DNA of 64,000 nt. It comes from CATOSD01 sp034422735. GTDB taxonomy: Bacteria > Chloroflexota > Dehalococcoidia > Lucifugimonadales > CATOSD01. The notes under the pieces are model-generated. The model saw nothing but the letters and a program-made list of their open reading frames with translations, had not been told where the DNA came from and ran no database searches. The stretch is from positions 1 through 64,000 of the forward strand of contig DAOUJL010000051.1 of NCBI GenBank assembly GCA_034422735.1, written 5' to 3'. Positions 1 through 8,485 of this stretch are shown one piece after another; within the stretch, counting starts at the first letter, position 1; every line of letters begins with the position of its first letter. The position numbers and the translations under genes are program-made.

Positions 1-104
1 ACCTGCCCGAAGTGTCCATGCCCGCACTGGTCGGCCCGCACTCGGCAAGACCATGGGCAACCTCGCTCAAACGCCTGGCACAATACCCCTACCCGGTAAT
101 CTGA

Positions 105-299
105 CACAGGCTCGTGTCGCAGGTGATAGATGACATCGGCGACGACAACATTGTAATATCTACGGACTACCCGCATCTGGACTCGCATTATCCGGAGGCA
201 ATGCAGACGTTCATCGATCTGCCGAACGTAAGCGAGCGGTCCAAGCGGAAGATCCTATGGGACAACTGCGCCAGGCTTTACAATGTAAGCGGCGCCTAA
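105..299 (+). pseudogene. C-terminal remnant of an amidohydrolase-2 family metal-dependent hydrolase
   Basis: The 3' end encodes a recognisable amidohydrolase-2 C-terminus: an IGDDNIVISTDYPH segment, where the Asp of TDYPH is normally a metal ligand, followed by KRKILWDNCARLYNV, the usual closing helix of the family. The reading frame has a TGA at 102-104. None of the three forward frames upstream of it shows the expected PSEYF-type sequence, so the gene is broken at its 5' side or is a leftover. A GTG at 114 could start a 61-codon peptide but has no good ribosome-binding site. Homology of the last 50 or so codons is clear; whether it is a decayed gene or a frameshifted gene entering from outside the window cannot be told. 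Confidence 0.55.
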
Positions 300-352
300 A
301 CGCTCTGCGCCAGCGCGCATAAATCGCACCGTCGAGACAGGAGGTCCAACAC

Positions 353-1342
353 ATGCCGCCCACCAACCCGGAGATGACCAAGAAGCTCAGGGAGATATTC
401 TACCGCCCCGGCCTGACGATTGTGCCTGGCGGGTCCACACCGTATCACGCCATGCTGACCGAGCGGGCGGGCTACGAGGCGTTCTACATGTCCGGCTCGA
501 TGACGTCCGGATGGACCATCGGCTGGCCGGACGTGGGAGTCATCTCCATGAAGGAAATGGCCGACAACGCCGGACGGATCGCAAGGACGGTCAACATCCC
601 CGTCTTCGCCGACATAGACACCGGCTACGGCAACGCGCTCAACGTCTACCGCTCCATCAAGGAGTACATCAGCCAAGGCGTTGCGGGCGTGCACCTGGAG
701 GACCAGGACTTCCCCAAGAAGTCGGGCAGCATGGCCGGGCGCCGGCTCATCAGCACCGACGAGGCCATCGGCAAGTACAAGGCGGCCATCGACGCCCGCA
801 ACGAGCTCGACCCCAACTTCGTCATCGTGGCGCGCAGCGACGCGCGCGGCGCAGAGGGCGGCGGATTCGACGAGGTGCTGGCGCGCGGCAAGGCGTACGA
901 AGAGGCGGGCGTGGACGTAATCTTCTTTGAGTCTCTTCAATCGTGGGAAGAGTGCACGTTTGCGATGGCGTCGGTGGACATTCCGTCGTTCTGCCTGCTC
1001 CACGACGTGATCTACCGCGACGATGAGGGCAACTACATCCCCGGGCCGACTCTTGAAGAGCAGGAGGCCGGAGGGCAGAAGATAGCGCTCTACGTGGGGC
1101 TTTCGGGCGGACCGATGGGCCAGGCGGGCTGGGAAGCCCTGATCGACTTCAAGGAGCGCGGGGTGCAGTCCCTGTACGAGTGGCGCATGGAGGTGGAGGC
1201 CAAGCCGGCGGAGCGCCAGCTTCCCAGCGATCTCCTCTCGATTGCGCACGTGCGGCAGCTGGAAGAGACCTACCTGCCCGCGGCCCTCCAGCGCGACTAC
1301 GATTCCACAATCGGCAGGAGGGCCGGCGACCCCGGAACCTAA
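353..1342 (+). CDS. Isocitrate lyase/PEP mutase family protein (carboxyvinyl-carboxyphosphonate phosphorylmutase-like)
   Basis: A 329-residue (beta/alpha)8-barrel enzyme of the PEP mutase/isocitrate lyase superfamily, which makes or breaks C-C or C-P bonds next to a carboxylate using Mg2+. Family marks are FADIDTGYG (residues 85-93, Mg-binding aspartates), HLEDQ (114-118) and ARSDA (160-164). The lyase loop that reads KKCGH in isocitrate and methylisocitrate lyases is KKSGS here (122-126), so the catalytic Cys is Ser and true isocitrate lyase activity is unlikely. Dimethylmalate/oxaloacetate-type lyase or phosphonopyruvate-type chemistry remains possible. The ATG follows an AGGAGG at about 340. 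A CaiB/BaiF CoA-transferase follows after 31 nt, which suggests work on a CoA-linked dicarboxylic acid. Exact substrate unknown. Confidence 0.85.
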   Translation: MPPTNPEMTKKLREIFYRPGLTIVPGGSTPYHAMLTERAGYEAFYMSGSMTSGWTIGWPDVGVISMKEMADNAGRIARTVNIPVFADIDTGYGNALNVYRSIKEYISQGVAGVHLEDQDFPKKSGSMAGRRLISTDEAIGKYKAAIDARNELDPNFVIVARSDARGAEGGGFDEVLARGKAYEEAGVDVIFFESLQSWEECTFAMASVDIPSFCLLHDVIYRDDEGNYIPGPTLEEQEAGGQKIALYVGLSGGPMGQAGWEALIDFKERGVQSLYEWRMEVEAKPAERQLPSDLLSIAHVRQLEETYLPAALQRDYDSTIGRRAGDPGT

Positions 1343-1373
1343 GCAGCCGGCGGACCGGCCCGGGAGGAAAGAC

Positions 1374-3800
1374 GTGCGACAGGTTCTCGAGGGCATCCGC
1401 GTACTGGACTTTTCTAAGGGTATGGCTGGTTCCATCGCCACGATGGCGCTCTCGGATTTTGGCGCCGAAGTGGTCAAGGTGGAGCCGCCGGGCGGTGACT
1501 CGTTCCGCGCATTCCCCGCCTCGGTCCTGTGGAACCGGGGCAAGAAGAGCGTATGCCTGGACCTTGCGTCGCCGGCAGGCTACCGCGACGCCCTCGGCTT
1601 GGTCCGGGACTCGGACGTCGCGGTGGTCGGTTACCGACCCGCCACGGTGGAGAGACTCCGCATCGGCTACGAGACGCTCAAGGAGCAGCGGCCCGGCCTG
1701 GTCTACGCTTCCATCACCGGGTTCGGACCGAAAGGCCCCTACGCGAACTACTCGGGCTACGAGGGGCTGGTGCAGGCCAAGAGTGGACGCCTGATGAACT
1801 TCGCCGGTCAGACGCAGCGCGAAGGTCCGCACCACGCCGCCGTGAAGGTGGCCAATCACGCTGCTGCCATGGCAACGGTGCGGGGAGTCGTGGCCGCGCT
1901 CCTGGTGCGCGACAGAACGGGCGTGGGGCAACTCGTGGAGACGAGCCTTCTGCAGGCGGTCACGTACTACGACATGCTCCAGTGGCTCATCTGGCAGATG
2001 ATGATCAAGGATCCCGACAACTTCCCAGAGGACCAGACGGTCAATCTGCGGCGATCGGGACCGATACAGTACCTCCCGTCGCGTACCAAGGACGGCAAGT
2101 GGATGCAACTTGCTAACCTCATGGTCAGACTGTTCCACGCCGAGATTCGCGCCATGGGACTCGAGTACATCTACGAGGACCCGCGTTTCAAAAACGCCCC
2201 TACACTTCTGGATGAGGAACGGGACGCGCTGCGAGAGATAATCCTGGAGCGCGTCGGTGAGAAGACCCTCGACGAGTGGATGTCGCTGTTCGTCAACGAG
2301 ACGAGCGATGTCGCCGCCGAGCCGTTCATGAACTCCAACGAGGCGCTAGACCACGTTCAGATGGTCCACAACGGCCACGTGCAGCGCCTATTCGATCCCG
2401 CGGTCGGCCCGACCAGGCAGCTAGGGCCGCTGTGCGCTATGAGCGCCACGCCGCCACGAATACAAGGTCCCGCGCCCAGGCCGGGCCAGCACACAACCGA
2501 ATTGCTCGCCCGGCAAAACGGGGACGATCCCGGAGAGATAGACGGCGCCTCGAGCGACGAACTGCCCGCTCATCCTCTCGATGGCGTGACGGTGCTGGAC
2601 CTGTCAACCGTAATCGCAGGTCCGCTTGGAGGGTCTCTGGTAGCTGAGCTGGGGGCGCGGGTCATACGCATCGAGACCCTCGAGGGCGACTGGATGCGCC
2701 GGATGAACCACGGCATTGCGTCCAACCGGACGATGGCGGGCACGCAGGGGCTGTCGATAGACCTGAAGACGCCCGAGGGTCAGGCTATACTTTTCGCACT
2801 GGTCAAGAAAGTCGACGTGCTAATGCACAACATGAGACCGGGAGCGCCGGAGCGCCTAGGCGTCGGGCTTGAGCAGGCACGCAAGCTGAACCCGAACATC
2901 GTCTACGTGTACATAGGCGGCTACGGCTCCACGGGTCCGTATCACCGCCGGCCGGCGATGCACCCAATCGGAGGCGCGGTGTCCGGCGGCGCGATGGCGC
3001 AGGCAGGACGAGGCGCCCTACCGGACCCGGACGCGCCCATGACGATGGACGAGATAGTGGAGGTATCGCGGATGTTGGGGCGCGCCCAAGACGTGAACCC
3101 CGACCCGAACACTTCCATGGTAGCTTCTACCGCCGTCGCGATGGGGCTGTACGCCCGCGACCGGTTCGGCGAGGGCCAGTACATCGAGACGACCATGATT
3201 GGTGCGAACGCCTACGCTAACGCCGACGACTTTTTCGATTACGATGGCAAGCCTGCGCGGGAGGTGTCGGACGCCGCGGGATACGGTCCGAATGCGCTGT
3301 ACCGGCTCTATGAGGCCGAAAGCGGCTGGGTGTACCTGGCCTGTCCGCTCCCCAAGGAGTGGAAGCCGCTCTGCGAGGCCGTTGGACGGCCCGACCTGGC
3401 CGAAGATCCCCGATTCGCTACCGTAGACTGCCGGCGGACGAACGACTCGGAACTGGCTGGTGAACTGGCCTCCGTGTTCGCCTCCGCGCCGGCCGCGCAC
3501 TGGGAGCGCACGCTTACCGCCGCCGATCTGGGTTGCGTGGAGGTCGAGGAGCGCGGCATGTACCACTTCTTCGATGAAAATCCGCACATCGCCGAGAACG
3601 GCTTCGTAACGCAGGTCGAGAGCGAGCGGCTGGGCAGCTTCTGGAGATACAGTCCGGTGCTGAAATTCTCCCGAACGCCGAGCAAGGCCGGCCCAGGCAT
3701 CACCAGGGGCCAGCACACGTTCGAGATTCTCGGCGAACTGGGCTACTCCAGGGACGAGGTGCTGGCCCTGCGGGAGCGCCGCGTGCTGGACTGGGAGTAG
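1374..3800 (+). CDS. Fused two-domain CaiB/BaiF (class III) CoA-transferase
   Basis: About 808 residues, twice the usual 400, made of two consecutive class III CoA-transferase domains (about 1-390 and 425-808), each opening with the LDxS...GPxG...GAxV-type Rossmann start. These enzymes move CoA between carboxylic acids through an aspartyl-CoA thioester. Aligned on the conserved helix before the GxGQ motif, the first half has Asn161 (codon 1854-1856) where the catalytic Asp belongs; the second half keeps Asp577 (codon 3102-3104). The pair would therefore form one active and one degenerate site. GTG 1374 is chosen because GGGAGGA lies 6 nt upstream; the open frame extends back into the preceding gene without a better start. 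It probably shares a transcript with the lyase-like gene before it. Confidence 0.88.
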   Translation: MRQVLEGIRVLDFSKGMAGSIATMALSDFGAEVVKVEPPGGDSFRAFPASVLWNRGKKSVCLDLASPAGYRDALGLVRDSDVAVVGYRPATVERLRIGYETLKEQRPGLVYASITGFGPKGPYANYSGYEGLVQAKSGRLMNFAGQTQREGPHHAAVKVANHAAAMATVRGVVAALLVRDRTGVGQLVETSLLQAVTYYDMLQWLIWQMMIKDPDNFPEDQTVNLRRSGPIQYLPSRTKDGKWMQLANLMVRLFHAEIRAMGLEYIYEDPRFKNAPTLLDEERDALREIILERVGEKTLDEWMSLFVNETSDVAAEPFMNSNEALDHVQMVHNGHVQRLFDPAVGPTRQLGPLCAMSATPPRIQGPAPRPGQHTTELLARQNGDDPGEIDGASSDELPAHPLDGVTVLDLSTVIAGPLGGSLVAELGARVIRIETLEGDWMRRMNHGIASNRTMAGTQGLSIDLKTPEGQAILFALVKKVDVLMHNMRPGAPERLGVGLEQARKLNPNIVYVYIGGYGSTGPYHRRPAMHPIGGAVSGGAMAQAGRGALPDPDAPMTMDEIVEVSRMLGRAQDVNPDPNTSMVASTAVAMGLYARDRFGEGQYIETTMIGANAYANADDFFDYDGKPAREVSDAAGYGPNALYRLYEAESGWVYLACPLPKEWKPLCEAVGRPDLAEDPRFATVDCRRTNDSELAGELASVFASAPAAHWERTLTAADLGCVEVEERGMYHFFDENPHIAENGFVTQVESERLGSFWRYSPVLKFSRTPSKAGPGITRGQHTFEILGELGYSRDEVLALRERRVLDWE

Positions 3801-3813
3801 TCTCCAGGCGTGA

Positions 3814-4266
3814 CTAAACGGCCGGTGGGAATCGCTCTTTGACTGGGCCGAACACGTCACGGCTCAGCGACCGGCCCTGCACGAGCCAAAAGTAGACGAG
3901 CTGCAGCAGGCCGCGGACCCCGCCCATCTTGGTGCGCCATCGAACCCGCCAGCGAGTTCCGCCGTCCTCTTCGGTGAAGATGTCCTCTCGATCCGCCCAG
4001 GCCGAGTCCACCGCGACCATCTGGCGACGTTCGGGGAAGTCGAAGAAGCATCGCCAGCGCACGATGTCGGGCGGGTCGTCGGGGTAGCGACTGACGTCCT
4101 CGTCGATAACCAGGGAGCCCCCATCCCGCTCCACTATCTCGCCGTAGTGCCCTGTAAAGCGCGCCTCGTCGGTGGGGCCGTCGCCGTCCCAGAGCATGAC
4201 GTGGCGGTACACCTCTTCGGGCGGGGCGTCGATGTGTGCGTTGATTCGGAGTATTGGCATTGTCAC
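3814..4266 (-). CDS. SRPBCC (START/Bet v1-like) family protein
   Basis: 150 residues. The N-terminus reads as a first strand followed by IDAPPEEVYRHV, typical of polyketide cyclase/dehydrase-like SRPBCC proteins. Alternating strands follow, then a long C-terminal helix (GLLQLVYFWLVQGRSLSRDVFGPVKERF) that closes the hydrophobic ligand pocket. A second ATG two codons in (4260) is an alternative start. It is convergent with the CoA-transferase gene and divergent from the LLM oxidoreductase gene. Ligand and role cannot be inferred; members bind or transform hydrophobic small molecules. Confidence 0.75.
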   Translation of the reverse strand: MTMPILRINAHIDAPPEEVYRHVMLWDGDGPTDEARFTGHYGEIVERDGGSLVIDEDVSRYPDDPPDIVRWRCFFDFPERRQMVAVDSAWADREDIFTEEDGGTRWRVRWRTKMGGVRGLLQLVYFWLVQGRSLSRDVFGPVKERFPPAV

Positions 4267-4366
4267 ACCGTGGCCGTGCGGCGGTTGATATGGTTCATCC
4301 GCGCCAATGGTATACGTCTGCGCCCGGACGATTCAACCCCGGACCGGCGGCACGGCCGAAAGGCCG

Positions 4367-4395
4367 CTGACGGGCAGTGCGCATTGGCGTACAAT
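4367..4395 (+). promoter_or_regulatory. Candidate sigma70-type promoter for the LLM oxidoreductase gene
   Basis: CTGACG (4367-4372), 17 nt, TACAAT (4390-4395). Start of transcription would be near 4402, about 58 nt before the ATG at 4460. Confidence 0.4.
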
Positions 4396-4459
4396 GGAGC
4401 CTGCGCCGCACGGCGTGGCACGACCGAGCGGGCGGCGATCAGCAACATGGAGGCGACAA

Positions 4460-5416
4460 ATGGTACGAAAGCGCATTGGGGTGGCCGCAATGGGCGGGGA
4501 CAGCAGAGACGTACTGGCGCGAATCGAGGAGCTGGAGAGCCGCGGCATCGGCGCAGCGTGGCTCACTACCGGAGGCGCGGGGATCGACGGCATCACGCTG
4601 TTCGCGGCCGCGGCAGCCCGCACCGAGAACATACTGCTCGGCACGTGTATCACTCCAACCTACCCCAGGCACCCCATCACGACAGTCCAGCAGGTACAGG
4701 TCGTGGCTCAGCTTGCGCCGGGCCGCTTCCGCCTGGGACTGGGACCCAGCCACAAAGTGAGTATCGAACCTACATACGGAATCGAGCACACGGCGCCGCT
4801 CACGAACTTGAAGGAGTACATCCAGGTGTGCAAATCGCTACTGTGGGCCGGCGAGGTGGACTTCGACGGCACTCAGTACCACGCCCATGCGCGGTTGGCG
4901 AACGACCCGATACCGGATGTGCCGGTTATGGCTTCGGCGCTGCGTCGGCGTTCTTTCGAGGCATGCGGGGAGGTTGCGGACGGCGCGATAAGCTGGGTGT
5001 GTCCGGGCACATACCTGCGCGACGTCGCACTGCCGGCCATGAGGCGGGGCGCCGAGCGCGCCGGACGTCCAACGCCGCCGCTCGTGGCGCACGCCCCCGT
5101 GTGCGTCCATGACAATGCCGACGAGGCGCGGGCCGCGTCGCGGGAGCAGCTATCCAACTACCCTCGCTCTCCCTTCTACCAGCAGATGTTCGCCGACTCC
5201 GGTCACCCGGAGGCATTCTCCGGTGAGTGGAGTGACGGAATGATCGACGACGTGGTCTTCATGGGCAGCGAGGAGCAGGTTGCGGACAGTCTACAAGAAC
5301 TGTTCGCGATGGGGGCGACCGAGATCATCGCCCACCCGGTTCTGGCGGGCCCCGACCGCGAGGCCTCCGCAAACCGCGCCCTCGAGGCCATTGCGGCCGT
5401 CGGGCGAACTCTGTAG
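4460..5416 (+). CDS. LLM-class flavin/F420-dependent oxidoreductase
   Basis: About 318 residues of the bacterial luciferase-like monooxygenase fold. Seen: an IGVAAMGG first strand, an ARTENILLGTCITPTYPRHP segment (typical beta-strand and loop at the flavin/F420 site), LAPGRFRLGLGPSH, and a C-terminal region with VVFMGSEEQVADSLQEL as in F420-dependent members. Reduced FMN or F420 would be the hydride donor or acceptor. ATG 4460 is chosen because a GGAGG lies about 6 nt upstream; the open frame extends to 4307 without family similarity. Monocistronic by context, with its own promoter candidate and an operator-rich intergenic region downstream. Substrate unknown; F420 versus FMN is not resolved by sequence alone. 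Confidence 0.85.
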   Translation: MVRKRIGVAAMGGDSRDVLARIEELESRGIGAAWLTTGGAGIDGITLFAAAAARTENILLGTCITPTYPRHPITTVQQVQVVAQLAPGRFRLGLGPSHKVSIEPTYGIEHTAPLTNLKEYIQVCKSLLWAGEVDFDGTQYHAHARLANDPIPDVPVMASALRRRSFEACGEVADGAISWVCPGTYLRDVALPAMRRGAERAGRPTPPLVAHAPVCVHDNADEARAASREQLSNYPRSPFYQQMFADSGHPEAFSGEWSDGMIDDVVFMGSEEQVADSLQELFAMGATEIIAHPVLAGPDREASANRALEAIAAVGRTL

Positions 5417-5505
5417 CGGCTGACGCCAGGGAACCAGACTTGTTCGGTCGCATGTGCGAACCGCACTGCGTGGCCAATTGGCCTTCACACGCGATGCGCC
5501 TATTT

Positions 5506-5523
5506 CTAGCTTAACCTAGCTAG
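5506..5523. promoter_or_regulatory. 18-bp inverted repeat, possible operator of the iron-type ABC operon
   Basis: CTAGCT, TAACCT, AGCTAG: perfect 6-nt arms around a 6-nt centre. It ends 6 nt before the -35 box at 5530, the usual place for an activator or repressor. A second perfect palindrome, GGCCAATTGGCC, lies at 5472-5483. The surrounding 60 bases are markedly AT-richer than the neighbouring genes. Confidence 0.35.
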
Positions 5524-5529
5524 TTTGTT

Positions 5530-5558
5530 TTGACACATAATGGCAGTTAATATATCCT
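5530..5558 (+). promoter_or_regulatory. Sigma70-type promoter of the ABC transporter operon
   Basis: TTGACA (5530-5535), 17 nt, TATCCT (5553-5558). Transcription would begin near 5565, leaving a leader of about 100 nt before the start at 5669. That leader contains an ACCTGAT...GGCCAG stretch and GC-rich inverted segments but matches no riboswitch class that I can recognise with confidence. Confidence 0.55.
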
Positions 5559-5668
5559 AACCTGCATGAATAGTGTGGGCTTTCCCGGTGAACTTGGGTG
5601 TACCTGATTCGCTGGCCAGGGAGCTTAGGTGCCGCGGAAGGCGGTCGGCTTGCGGGTAAACTAGGCGC

Positions 5669-7315
5669 TTGGCTACCATTGGTCACAGCATAGGGAGCGT
5701 GGCGGCCCGCGCGGCCGATGGCGGCGCGTTCCGGCGAATGTGGGCGAGCCTGCCGCCAATCGTGGTGCTGGCGCCGGCTCTACTTGTCGGCGCGGCGATG
5801 CTGCTTCCGCTCCTTTACTTGGTCATACGAGGCTCGGGCGCGTCCGATGAGGCATGGCGCCTGCTGTTCCGGGCCCAGACGCTCTACACGCTCGCTCGTA
5901 CACTGCTCCTGATGGCGAGCGTCACGTTGATTTCCGTTGCGATCGCGGTTCCCCTCGCATGGCTCACGGTGCGGACCGACCTTCCGTTTCGCAGGGTGTG
6001 GGGGGTAGTGAGCGTCCTCCCTCTGGTGATACCCAGCTTCGTGGGTGCGTTTCTGTACATCTCGGCTCTGGGACCACGAGGCCTGTTACAGGGCGCCATG
6101 CAGGATATGTTCGGCCTGGAAAGGTTGCCGGAGATCTACGGACTGGCGGGCGCCACTTTGACGCTGGCGCTGCTCAGTTTCCCCTACATGCTGTTGACGG
6201 TGCGTGCGTCACTCTCAAATCTCGATCCCGCCACCGAGGAATCGGCGCGCGGCTTGGGATGCGGGCCGCTGGGAACTCTCTGGCGTGTCACGCTGCCGCA
6301 ACTCAGACCTTCGATTGCCTCCGGGGGTCTGCTTGTGGCCTTGTACACCTTGAGCGACTTTGGCGCGGTGTCGCTGATGCGCTACCAGACCTTCACCTGG
6401 GTCATCTACCAGCAGTACGAGTCGGCCTACGACCGCTCCGTCGCCGCCGTGCTCTCGCTGGGCTTGGTCGCCATGGCCGCCGCGGTGCTTGTGTTGGTGC
6501 ACGTGAGCCAGGGCCGCGAGCGGTACTATCAGTCGAATGCCGCGGCCGCGCGCGTTCCTCGACGCTTCCGGCTGGGTAAGTGGAAGTGGCCCGCGTTGAC
6601 TTTCTGCGGCGGTGTCTCGTTCCTATCGCTGGCGCTGCCGATGGCCGTGCTTGGCTACTGGCTCGTGCGCGGCGTCGGTCTTGGCGAGCCGCTTATGCCC
6701 CTGTGGGAAGCCACGCGCAACTCGGTGATAGTATCCGGCATGGCGGCCGTCGCTACTGCCACGTTCGCGATTCCGATCGCTGTCATCATAGTCCGCCACC
6801 GGGGCAGACTGAGCCGGGTGTTGGAGACGACGAGTTTCACCGGATACGCGCTGCCAGGTGTGGTCATCGCGTTGGCGCTGGTTTACTTCGGTGCGAACTA
6901 CGCGCGTCCGCTGTATCAGACCATCTGGCTGCTCGTGTTCGCCTACGTGGTGTTGTTCTTCCCGGTCGCGCTAGGGGCGGTGAGCTCGAGGCTCCAGCAG
7001 ATCAGCCCGCGGCTCGAAGACGCGGCAAGGGGACTGGGCAGGCGCCCCTGGCAGGTGCTGGCGTCGATCACAGTTCCGCTGCTAAGCCCTGGTGTTCTGA
7101 TGGGAGCCGCGCTCGCGTTCCTCATCACCATCAAGGAACTGCCAGCAACGCTGATCCTGGGACCGCTGGGATTCGGCACGCTTGCTACGGCGGTCTGGTC
7201 CGCATCATCTGAGGCGTTCTTTGCGCGCGCCGCCGCTCCGGCGATGATGCTGGTGCTCATATCCTCGATACCGATGGCCTTTGTTCTGGCCGCGTTCGGG
7301 AGGGAGAGGGAGTGA
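5669..7315 (+). CDS. Iron(III)-type ABC transporter permease, two fused BPD_transp_1 domains (FbpB/ThiP-like)
   Basis: 548 residues with about 12 hydrophobic segments and two permease domains. Each ends in an EAA loop that docks the ATPase: EESARGLGCGPLGTLWRVTLP in the first half and EDAARGLGRRPWQVLASITVP in the second. This two-in-one layout and length are typical of ferric-iron (FbpB/SfuB), thiamine (ThiP) and related permeases. The TTG at 5669 is kept as start; GTG 5699 and ATG 5738 are in-frame alternatives and none has a clear ribosome-binding site. The stop overlaps the ATPase gene start by 4 nt. No periplasmic binding protein gene lies nearby, so the substrate cannot be fixed; iron is the best guess. 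Confidence 0.85.
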   Translation: MATIGHSIGSVAARAADGGAFRRMWASLPPIVVLAPALLVGAAMLLPLLYLVIRGSGASDEAWRLLFRAQTLYTLARTLLLMASVTLISVAIAVPLAWLTVRTDLPFRRVWGVVSVLPLVIPSFVGAFLYISALGPRGLLQGAMQDMFGLERLPEIYGLAGATLTLALLSFPYMLLTVRASLSNLDPATEESARGLGCGPLGTLWRVTLPQLRPSIASGGLLVALYTLSDFGAVSLMRYQTFTWVIYQQYESAYDRSVAAVLSLGLVAMAAAVLVLVHVSQGRERYYQSNAAAARVPRRFRLGKWKWPALTFCGGVSFLSLALPMAVLGYWLVRGVGLGEPLMPLWEATRNSVIVSGMAAVATATFAIPIAVIIVRHRGRLSRVLETTSFTGYALPGVVIALALVYFGANYARPLYQTIWLLVFAYVVLFFPVALGAVSSRLQQISPRLEDAARGLGRRPWQVLASITVPLLSPGVLMGAALAFLITIKELPATLILGPLGFGTLATAVWSASSEAFFARAAAPAMMLVLISSIPMAFVLAAFGRERE

Positions 7316-8364
7316 CATCTCCGGTCCTGTCGTGCCAGGAGGTGAGCAAATCCTTCGGTGCGGTGCAGGCGGTGAGGCGCGCCACGCTTCACCTGGAGCC
7401 GGGCGAGATTCTCGCGATCCTTGGAGACAGCGGTTGCGGAAAGACGACGCTTCTCCGGTTGATAGCGGGATTCGAGCACCTCGATTCCGGTGCAATCGAG
7501 ATCAATGGGCGCCAGGTCTCCGGCACCACGGCGCATGTCGCTCCGGAGCGGCGCAACGTGGGCATGGTGTTCCAGGAGTACGCACTGTTCCCGCACCTGA
7601 CTGTGGGCCAAAATGTGGAGTTCGGGCTTCGCAAGCTGCCGTCAGACCAGCGGGAGACTCGGTTGCGGCAGGTGCTCGACCTGGTGCAGCTCGAAAGGCT
7701 GAAGGAGAGCTATCCCCACGAGCTCTCGGGTGGTCAGCAGCAGCGGGTCGCCCTGGCGCGTACTCTGGCGCCGCGCCCGGTCACTATGCTGCTGGACGAG
7801 CCGTTCAGCAACCTGGACGCGCAGATGGCCACGCGGATGCGCCGTCAGGTCGAGGCGATACTGCGAGCTGGCGAGATCGCGACCGTTCTGGTCACACACA
7901 ACCGCCAGGAGGCGTTCGCTATGGCGGATAGGATTGCCGTGATGAACGCCGGGCACATCGACCAGATAGACTCCGCCGCAGAGATATTCGGCTCGCCCGC
8001 GACCGCGTTCGTCGCCCGCATGACGCGCACGTGCGATCTGTTGCCGTGCAGGCACTCCGGGGGCGTCGCATACGGGGAGGCTGGGGAACTGCCCGTAGTC
8101 GACCCGGGCAAACCGTTGGAAGAGGATGCCAGCGTGGACGTGCTGGTGCACCCGGAAGACTTCAGAGCGGCGTCCGACGAGGACGGCGACTGTGTCGTCG
8201 GATCTTCTGAGTTCTTGGGTGACAGGGTGATGCTGTACATCCAGACCGCTTCCGGCTTCACAGTGAGGTGCAGCCACACGCTCGACGAGCAGATCGAGCC
8301 GGGCACTCGCGTGTCGCTGCGCTCCCGGCGAACCGGTCCATTCATCGCATTCCAGCGGGAGTGA
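7312..8364 (+). CDS. ABC transporter ATP-binding protein (FbpC/PotA-like) with C-terminal TOBE region
   Basis: 350 residues. Walker A GDSGCGKT (38-45), FQEYALFPHLT Q-loop (88-97), signature LSGGQ (138-142), Walker B ending LLDEP with Asp162-Glu163, and switch His196 in VTHNRQEA. The last 110 or so residues look like a TOBE regulatory/substrate-sensing domain, as in FbpC, PotA and CysA. It energises import through the permease encoded just upstream; the GTG start overlaps that gene by 4 nt (GTGA), so the two are translationally coupled. Assigned to the iron/spermidine/sulfate ATPase group; substrate not determinable. Confidence 0.9.
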   Translation: MTSPVLSCQEVSKSFGAVQAVRRATLHLEPGEILAILGDSGCGKTTLLRLIAGFEHLDSGAIEINGRQVSGTTAHVAPERRNVGMVFQEYALFPHLTVGQNVEFGLRKLPSDQRETRLRQVLDLVQLERLKESYPHELSGGQQQRVALARTLAPRPVTMLLDEPFSNLDAQMATRMRRQVEAILRAGEIATVLVTHNRQEAFAMADRIAVMNAGHIDQIDSAAEIFGSPATAFVARMTRTCDLLPCRHSGGVAYGEAGELPVVDPGKPLEEDASVDVLVHPEDFRAASDEDGDCVVGSSEFLGDRVMLYIQTASGFTVRCSHTLDEQIEPGTRVSLRSRRTGPFIAFQRE

Positions 8365-8419
8365 TAGATGGCGGGCGGCCAGCATGCCGTCATGCAGGGC
8401 CAGTCATCGCCAGCGCCGT

Positions 8420-8449
8420 TTCACAACCGGTGGCCGGTTGAAGTATCAT
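8420..8449 (+). promoter_or_regulatory. Promoter of the tal-pgi operon with an embedded palindrome
   Basis: TTCACA (8420-8425), 18 nt, TATCAT (8444-8449); start of transcription near 8456, about 30 nt before the ATG. Between the boxes lies CAACCGG, TGG, CCGGTTG (8424-8440), a perfect inverted repeat with 7-nt arms, at the place where a repressor would block polymerase. Confidence 0.42.
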
Positions 8450-8485
8450 GTCCGCAGTCAATCTCTGCCCGGAGGTACTCGCTCG

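Noticed and set aside
102..104. TGA before the amidohydrolase fragment as a second selenocysteine codon
   Set aside because: Sequence upstream in the same frame shows no amidohydrolase similarity, and no Cys is expected at that position.
5565..5668. Possible TPP riboswitch in the transporter leader (ACCTGAT...GGCCAG resembles part of the thi box)
   Set aside because: The CUGAGA and GCGUAGGGA parts of the thi box are missing, so the likeness is too small to call.
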